This document shows positions 34,634-39,414 of a stretch of 39,414 bases of DNA, piece after piece (the first letter of the stretch is position 1; the number at the start of each line of letters is the position of its first letter). The DNA comes from Ignavibacteriota bacterium (GTDB lineage Bacteria; Bacteroidota; Ignavibacteria; UBA10030; UBA6906). The stretch lies in assembly GCA_003157485.1 (NCBI GenBank), contig PMJQ01000184.1, positions 1,931 to 41,344 of the forward strand, read 5' to 3'. The position numbers and the translations under genes were made by a program. The notes under the pieces were generated by a model. It was given only the letters and a program-made list of their open reading frames with translations, was not told the DNA's origin and ran no database searches.

Positions 34634-34670
34634 TCAGGGTCAATATTCGCAGAATTTAGTTAATATGTCC

Positions 34671-34698
34671 TTGACATTCTGAGCAAATATAGCATAAT
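34671..34698 (+). promoter_or_regulatory. Strong sigma-70-type promoter before the cytochrome genes
   Basis: A perfect TTGACA (34671-34676) and CATAAT (34693-34698) are separated by 16 bp in a markedly AT-rich stretch (34634-34715), unlike the GC-rich surroundings. It should drive the b-type and c-type cytochrome genes that follow. Confidence 0.65.
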
Positions 34699-34714
34699 TC
34701 TTCATAATTCGAGC

Positions 34715-34742
34715 CCGATAGATGTGGGCGCATATCTATCGG
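34715..34742 (+). promoter_or_regulatory. Perfect 9-bp dyad in the cytochrome leader
   Basis: CCGATAGAT (34715-34723) and ATCTATCGG (34734-34742) form a perfect inverted repeat around a 10-base GC-rich centre. It starts about 17 bp after the -10 element, so it overlaps or closely follows the transcription start. It could be a repressor operator or an RNA hairpin in the 5' leader. Confidence 0.6.
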
Positions 34743-34799
34743 ATGGACATACACGCGGCTCTGTTCATTGGATTCTTTGCCTGCCCAGGGGGGGGAGTG

Positions 34800-35678
34800 A
34801 TGGCTAAGGATGTACACAAGGTCTATGTTGTCTTCCTTCTTGCGGCAGGGCTCCTCAGCGCACTCGTTGTCGGCATACACGGCGCGGGATACTATTCCAC
34901 TCCTCTTGAAGACCGTCCCTTCCACCCGCAGTACAACTCTCTGAAACCCACCGGGTTCCTCGGGCAGGGGTACGGAGTCGTCGGTTCGCTGATGATTACC
35001 GTAGGCGTCATCATGTATTCGTCCCGCAAGCGTTGGCGCGCAATGGCCAACATGGGGCGGATCAAGAACTGGCTCGAGTTTCACATCTTCCTCTGCCTCC
35101 TCGGTCCGATTCTCGTGGTCTACCACACGACGTTCAAATTCGGCGGACTTGTCGCCGTAAGCTTCTGGAGCATGGCGGCCGTCGTCCTGAGCGGTGTCAT
35201 CGGGAGGTATTTCTACGTCCAGATCCCGAAGGGGATCCACGGGAACGAGCTCTCCTCCCGGGAACTTGTCGCAGAGAACGAGAAGATCGGTGAGACTCTC
35301 AGGAAGCAGTTCGGCCTAGATGCGGACCTCCTCAAGCTCATCGACAGCGCCGCGCTCCCTTCAAAACCCGTTGCGGAGATGGGACTGATGGAGGTGATGA
35401 GCTTCTTCATCGTCAACGACATCACGCGGCGTTCGCGCCTGCATTCGCTCTTCGAAAAGCTCCAGAAGCGCGGTCTCCATGGCCAGATGCTCCACCGCAT
35501 CAGGACGATGGCGGCGCGGAGGATCATGCTGACCCGGCGCATAGCGTTCCTCCAGCAGTTCAAGAGGATTTTCCATTACTGGCACGTCGTCCATCTGCCG
35601 TTTTCCATCGTCATGTTCGTCATCCTGAGCATTCACGTCGGTGTGGCGATTGCATTCGGATACACGTGGATTTTCTGA
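34800..35678 (+). CDS. Membrane b-type cytochrome-like protein
   Basis: A 292-residue membrane protein. I chose ATG 34800 because it follows a G-rich AGGGGGGGGAG ribosome site; in-frame ATGs at 34722 and 34743 lack one, and the first lies in the dyad. Hydrophobic segments are at about 6-26, 55-75, 90-112, 116-136 and 262-288. Histidines inside or next to them could bind b haem: FHIFLCLLGPILVVYHTTF and HYWHVVHLPF followed by SIHVGVA. A long soluble helical part lies between. It overlaps the c-type cytochrome gene by 13 bp. It probably passes electrons from quinol to the periplasmic cytochromes, which is inferred from context. Confidence 0.78.
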   Translation: MAKDVHKVYVVFLLAAGLLSALVVGIHGAGYYSTPLEDRPFHPQYNSLKPTGFLGQGYGVVGSLMITVGVIMYSSRKRWRAMANMGRIKNWLEFHIFLCLLGPILVVYHTTFKFGGLVAVSFWSMAAVVLSGVIGRYFYVQIPKGIHGNELSSRELVAENEKIGETLRKQFGLDADLLKLIDSAALPSKPVAEMGLMEVMSFFIVNDITRRSRLHSLFEKLQKRGLHGQMLHRIRTMAARRIMLTRRIAFLQQFKRIFHYWHVVHLPFSIVMFVILSIHVGVAIAFGYTWIF

Positions 35679-37369
35679 GCCGAACCATATCGGCGGCACT
35701 CGTCCTCGTCTCCCTCACGCTGATCTGCAGCGCGGGGGCGCCGGCCCAGATCTCCCCCGGGGATCTGACGACGGCGCACGCCTCCCTCGAAGGGATGGGG
35801 AGCTGCACGAAATGCCACGCCCTGGGGAAAGAGGTCACGAACGCAAAGTGCCTCGACTGCCACGCGGAGCTCCGGACACGCGTGGACGCCGGGAAGGGGT
35901 TCCACGCGAAACTGACGGCGAAGCCGTGCGTCGAGTGTCACAGCGAACATCACGGACGCAATTTCATGCTCGTCCGCTTTGACCGGAAGAAATTCAACCA
36001 TGACGAGACCGGATTCACGCTTGAGGGAAAGCACAGGCCGCTGGAGTGCGTGAAATGCCACACGCAGGCCAACATCAGGGCGAAGGACGTGATGGCGAAC
36101 AAGGCCATCATGGACGCGCACACGTTCATGGGGCTTCCGACCGACTGCAACGGGTGCCACGCCGACAAGCACAGGGGACAGCTTGCGCAGCAGTGCCAGA
36201 ATTGCCATACGGCGGAAGGGTGGAAGCCCGCCTCGCGGTTCGCCCACGACCGGGCGAAGTACCGGCTGACGGGAAAGCACATGCAGGTGGATTGTGGAAA
36301 GTGCCACAGGCCGATGCCGAATGACGTCAAGACCGTGAAATACGCCGGCATCGAATTCGACAAATGCTCGTCATGCCACGCGGACCCGCACAGGGGGAGG
36401 TTCCAGAAACCGTGCGAGAGCTGTCATTCGACGGCCGGGTGGCAGACGGGTGCGACGAGGAACTTCGACCATGCGACGACGAAATTCCCGCTCAAGGGGC
36501 TCCACGCGGGCGTCCGGTGCGAGCAGTGCCACATTCCGGTCAGGGGGCCCGACGGAAAGCTCCAGCAGAATTTTGTCGTGAAGAAGTACCAGACGTGCGA
36601 AGACTGCCATGCGGACGCCCACAGGGGAGAATTCGCGGTGAGGAAGGATAAGGGAACGTGCGAATCGTGCCACAATGAGAACGGGTGGGAGCGGAACACG
36701 TTCGTTCACGCCGCTGCGCGCTATGCGCTCAAAGGGATGCATGAGAAAGTGGAGTGCGTGAAATGCCACGGCGCCGTCAGGGTCGATGCCCGGGGAAAAC
36801 GGATGCCGCCGGATTGCCGCGTGAAGAAGTTTGATGCATGCATGGATTGTCATGAGGACGCCCACGGCTCCCAGTTTAAGCGGCGGAAGGACGGAGGCGC
36901 ATGCGAGTCGTGCCACACCGTCGACGGGTTCCTACCGGCGTCCTATACCCCCGCGGACCACGGCACGTCGAAATTCCCGCTGATCGGGGGGCATATGGCG
37001 GTCCCCTGCGCGAAGTGCCATCCCGCGGACTTCGTCAGGGCGAGAAGCACGCGGCAGTTCATGTGGAAATCCGGACCCGACTGCGAGGCATGCCACAGGG
37101 ATCCCCACGGGAACCAGTTCGCCCGCAATAGGTACCCGGGGTGCGAATCGTGCCATAACCCGAACGCTTGGACCGCCCTCGCGTTCAATCATGAGGAGAC
37201 GAAATTCCCCCTGACGGGGAAACACGCAAAGGTTGCGTGCGTGGATTGTCACACGCCGCTAGCGAAGGCCGGCACGGAGAAGATACGTCAGTACGCGGGA
37301 ACGCCCACCCGGTGCGTCGACTGTCACCCCCAGATCGACAATCCGTCGTCGGGATTGAAGAAGCTCTAG
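35666..37369 (+). CDS. Multihaem cytochrome c, 20 CXXCH motifs
   Basis: Exported cytochrome of 567 residues. An N-terminal signal peptide ends near GAPAQ. Twenty CXXCH haem-attachment motifs are present, about one per 28 residues, with many extra His residues that can serve as second axial ligands (for example FNHDETGFTLEGKH, FDHATTKFPLKGLH, FNHEETKFPLTGKH). Those F-x-H-x5-FPL-x-G-x-H units recur through the protein, so it is built of degenerate repeats. The start is GTG 35666, inside the end of the b-type gene, so the two are translationally coupled. It is likely a periplasmic or outer-surface electron carrier. The electron acceptor is not shown by the sequence. Confidence 0.92.
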   Translation: MDFLSRTISAALVLVSLTLICSAGAPAQISPGDLTTAHASLEGMGSCTKCHALGKEVTNAKCLDCHAELRTRVDAGKGFHAKLTAKPCVECHSEHHGRNFMLVRFDRKKFNHDETGFTLEGKHRPLECVKCHTQANIRAKDVMANKAIMDAHTFMGLPTDCNGCHADKHRGQLAQQCQNCHTAEGWKPASRFAHDRAKYRLTGKHMQVDCGKCHRPMPNDVKTVKYAGIEFDKCSSCHADPHRGRFQKPCESCHSTAGWQTGATRNFDHATTKFPLKGLHAGVRCEQCHIPVRGPDGKLQQNFVVKKYQTCEDCHADAHRGEFAVRKDKGTCESCHNENGWERNTFVHAAARYALKGMHEKVECVKCHGAVRVDARGKRMPPDCRVKKFDACMDCHEDAHGSQFKRRKDGGACESCHTVDGFLPASYTPADHGTSKFPLIGGHMAVPCAKCHPADFVRARSTRQFMWKSGPDCEACHRDPHGNQFARNRYPGCESCHNPNAWTALAFNHEETKFPLTGKHAKVACVDCHTPLAKAGTEKIRQYAGTPTRCVDCHPQIDNPSSGLKKL

Positions 37370-37543
37370 CCAGGATGCGGCGGCCGGGAGCGGGTAACAG
37401 TATTGTTTTCTGACAAACGGAGTTGATCGTGCTCTTTCGAAGATACGTGGCGTCCACTTCTACGCCCTGGACGGGGGAAAACGGGCGCTCGTTCACTCTG
37501 AGCGGGCAATGTGTGACAGGGATTATGACAGCAGGAGGGTGAT

Positions 37544-39414
37544 ATGGCGATTCCGGGGTTCCGGCTGGGATGTGCGGCGCTGCTGTGTGCGGTGCTCCTT
37601 GTTGCTGCACGTGGAAACGTGTCGGCGCAGGATTCGCCGCACGGGAAGCTCTCCTTCGCGTGCGAGGACTGCCATATCGCTGATTCATGGAAGCAAATGC
37701 CCGTGCCGGCGAAATTCGACCACAAGAAGACCGGATTCATGCTGAAAGGACAGCACGACCAGGTGCAGTGCATGGACTGCCACACGAGCCTGACGTTCAA
37801 GTTCACAAAATCGTCGTCGCGCTGCGCGGACTGTCATGAGGACGTGCACCACGGCGAGCTCGGCCCGACGTGCGACCGGTGCCACTCGCCCAAGTCGTGG
37901 CTCGTGCCGGACATGATCCAGCGGCACTCCTCGACCCGGTTCTCGCTCGTGGGAATTCATTCGACGGTGCCGTGCCAGGAATGCCACACGAACGAGCAGA
38001 AAAACGAATTCACGGGTCTCCGGACGGACTGCTTCGGGTGCCACCAGGCTGACTATAACGCGACGCAGGCACCGAACCACCGCCAGGCGGGGCTGGGGAC
38101 CGACTGCCAGAGCTGCCACGCGGTGAACGCAGTGAACTGGGGTGTAAGCGGCGTGAGCTTCGGCGGCTCGTTCGACCACGCGAAGACGGGGTTCCCCCTC
38201 CTCGGGGCGCACGCCGCAACCGCCTGCGTGCAGTGCCATGCGGGGAACAGGTTCCTCCCGATCTCGACGACGTGCACTTCGTGCCACGCGACGGATTTTG
38301 CAAATGCGGCGGCTCCACCCCACACGGGATTCTCGACAGACTGCGCAACCTGCCACACGATGACGGCGTGGCAGCCTGCGACGTTCAACCACACCAACAC
38401 GCCGTTCCCGCTGACCGGGGGACACGTGAGCGTCACGTGCCAGCAGTGCCACGTGAACAACGTGTTCGCGGGGCTCACGACAACGTGCTATAACTGCCAT
38501 CAGCAGCAGTTCACCTCGGCCACGACCCCGGTGGCACACACCGGATTCCCGACTGACTGCACGGGGTGCCATACGACGAATCCCGGTTGGGGTCCCTCCA
38601 CGTTCAACCACCAGACGTCGTCGTTTCCGCTCGTGGGCGCGCACGTATCGGTGACGTGCGCGCAGTGCCACGTGAACAACAAGTATGTCGGCCTCGCAAC
38701 GACGTGCTACGGGTGCCACCAGCAGGATTTCGCGACCGCCGCCGCGCCGCCGCACACCGGGTTTGCGACAGATTGCACGACGTGCCATACGAACACCGCG
38801 TGGCAGCCTGCGACGTTCAACCACAACAATACATTGTTCCCGCTGACGGGTGCGCATACGACCGTCTCGACGTGCGTCACGTGCCACGCGAACAACGTGT
38901 ATGCCGGACTCTCGACCGCGTGCTACAGCTGTCACCAGCAGCAGTTTGCTTCGGCGACATCGCCGGTGCCGCATACGGGATTTCCGACTGACTGCTCCGG
39001 GTGCCACTCGACGAACCCCGGGTGGAATCCCTCGACGTTCAACCACCAGACGTCGTCGTTCCCGCTTGTGGGCGCCCACGTCGCGCTTACGTGCGCGCAG
39101 TGCCACGTGAACAACCAGTATGTCGGACTGGCGACGACATGCTACGGGTGCCACCAGCAGGATTTCGCGACCGCCGCCGCCCCGCCGCACACCGGGTTTG
39201 CGACAGACTGTACGACATGCCATTCAAACACGGCGTGGCAGCCGGCGACGTTCAACCACAACACGACGCCGTTCCCGCTCACGGGCGCTCACACGACGGT
39301 TGCATGCGCTCAGTGCCACGTGAACAACGTCTTCGCGGGGCTCACGACGGACTGCTACACGTGCCATACGTCGACGTTTCTGTCCGCAACCACGCCGGTC
39401 CCGCACCTGGGATT
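37544..39414 (+). CDS. Large multihaem cytochrome c with 72-residue three-haem repeats (3' end outside window)
   Basis: Open frame from ATG 37544 to the window end, 623 codons with no stop. AGGAGGG at 37533-37539 is an excellent ribosome site. A signal peptide (CAALLCAVLLVAARGNVSAQ) is followed by 24 CXXCH motifs. The first seven or so are irregularly spaced. From about residue 262 the protein consists of strict 72-residue repeats, each with three haem motifs and a TFNH...FPLxGAH segment, richer in Thr/Ser/Asn/Gln than the first cytochrome. The regular pattern suggests an extended haem chain on or outside the cell surface. The 174-bp gap before it holds no evident feature. Confidence 0.93.
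   Translation, partial: MAIPGFRLGCAALLCAVLLVAARGNVSAQDSPHGKLSFACEDCHIADSWKQMPVPAKFDHKKTGFMLKGQHDQVQCMDCHTSLTFKFTKSSSRCADCHEDVHHGELGPTCDRCHSPKSWLVPDMIQRHSSTRFSLVGIHSTVPCQECHTNEQKNEFTGLRTDCFGCHQADYNATQAPNHRQAGLGTDCQSCHAVNAVNWGVSGVSFGGSFDHAKTGFPLLGAHAATACVQCHAGNRFLPISTTCTSCHATDFANAAAPPHTGFSTDCATCHTMTAWQPATFNHTNTPFPLTGGHVSVTCQQCHVNNVFAGLTTTCYNCHQQQFTSATTPVAHTGFPTDCTGCHTTNPGWGPSTFNHQTSSFPLVGAHVSVTCAQCHVNNKYVGLATTCYGCHQQDFATAAAPPHTGFATDCTTCHTNTAWQPATFNHNNTLFPLTGAHTTVSTCVTCHANNVYAGLSTACYSCHQQQFASATSPVPHTGFPTDCSGCHSTNPGWNPSTFNHQTSSFPLVGAHVALTCAQCHVNNQYVGLATTCYGCHQQDFATAAAPPHTGFATDCTTCHSNTAWQPATFNHNTTPFPLTGAHTTVACAQCHVNNVFAGLTTDCYTCHTSTFLSATTPVPHLG
38327..39414 (+). repeat. 216-bp coding tandem repeats in the large cytochrome gene
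   Basis: Equivalent Gly-Phe codons fall at 38327, 38543, 38759, 38978, 39194 and 39410, so the period is 216 bp (once 219). Units alternate between two types: one with WQPATFNH and one with NPGW-x-PSTFNHQTSSFPLVGAH. This creates a higher-order repeat of about 435 bp; 38543-38758 and 38978-39193 are much more alike than adjacent units. The array continues past the window edge. Confidence 0.92.

Noticed and set aside
37600-37640. parS-like GCACGTGGAAAC sequence
   Set aside because: It matches the parS palindrome at only about 11 of 16 positions and lies in the signal-peptide codons of the large cytochrome.
37685-39223. 512-codon open frame on the minus strand with repeats
   Set aside because: It is the mirror of the cytochrome repeats; its periodicity comes from the haem-repeat codons, and the translation is Arg/Val/Ala-rich with no family likeness.

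Overview
The window is a GC-rich (roughly 60%) bacterial chromosome segment in which every gene I can support lies on the + strand. It looks like a deep-branching member of the FCB group (Bacteroidota/Chlorobi/Ignavibacteria-like). The signs are a short RpoD without region 1.1 that reads like Bacteroidota housekeeping sigma factors, and a DUF5683 membrane protein close behind parAB. Long multiheme c-type cytochromes suggest an anaerobic or facultative, metal- or electrode-type respiratory life style. The phylum assignment is an inference.

Layout. 1-5757 is a tight housekeeping run: phosphatidylserine decarboxylase (cut by the window edge), pssA, purS, purQ, gatA, sucD, ndk and a Nudix hydrolase. 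5968-8125 holds a membrane GAF/GAF/degenerate-GGDEF protein behind its own promoter, then a small zinc-ribbon protein. 8141-10661 is a coupled group: phosphopentomutase, an AbrB-like/PIN (VapBC-type) pair, and two tandem bacterial-microcompartment pentamer (EutN/CcmL) proteins. 10676-13740 carries rpoD, an NlpC/P60 lipoprotein, def and fmt.

13741-20757 is a complete phosphate-starvation locus: porin, pstS, pstC, pstA, pstB, phoU and a second phoU. Its 411-bp leader contains two near-identical Pho-box promoters. Each has four 11-bp direct repeats followed by TATATT at the same 9-bp distance. Between them is a GC-rich, strongly foldable segment that could be a Pho-controlled small RNA. The gap between the two phoU genes holds an array of seven hairpins spaced 28 nt apart (one 34-nt step), with differing but still paired stems.

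20940-25331 has parA, parB, ridA, a DUF5683 protein and spmA/spmB-like genes. 25540-31447 groups proline dehydrogenase, an OPT-family peptide transporter, a PepD-type dipeptidase and an MFS carrier, which together look like peptide uptake and breakdown. 31481-34633 is a large hybrid sensor protein that lacks the phosphoacceptor histidine. From 34671 to the end is an electron-transfer module: a strong promoter with a 9-bp dyad in the leader, a b-type cytochrome-like membrane protein, a 20-heme c-type cytochrome, and a second cytochrome with at least 24 haems built of 72-residue three-haem repeats and running off the window.

No tRNA, rRNA, CRISPR array, insertion sequence or prophage was seen.
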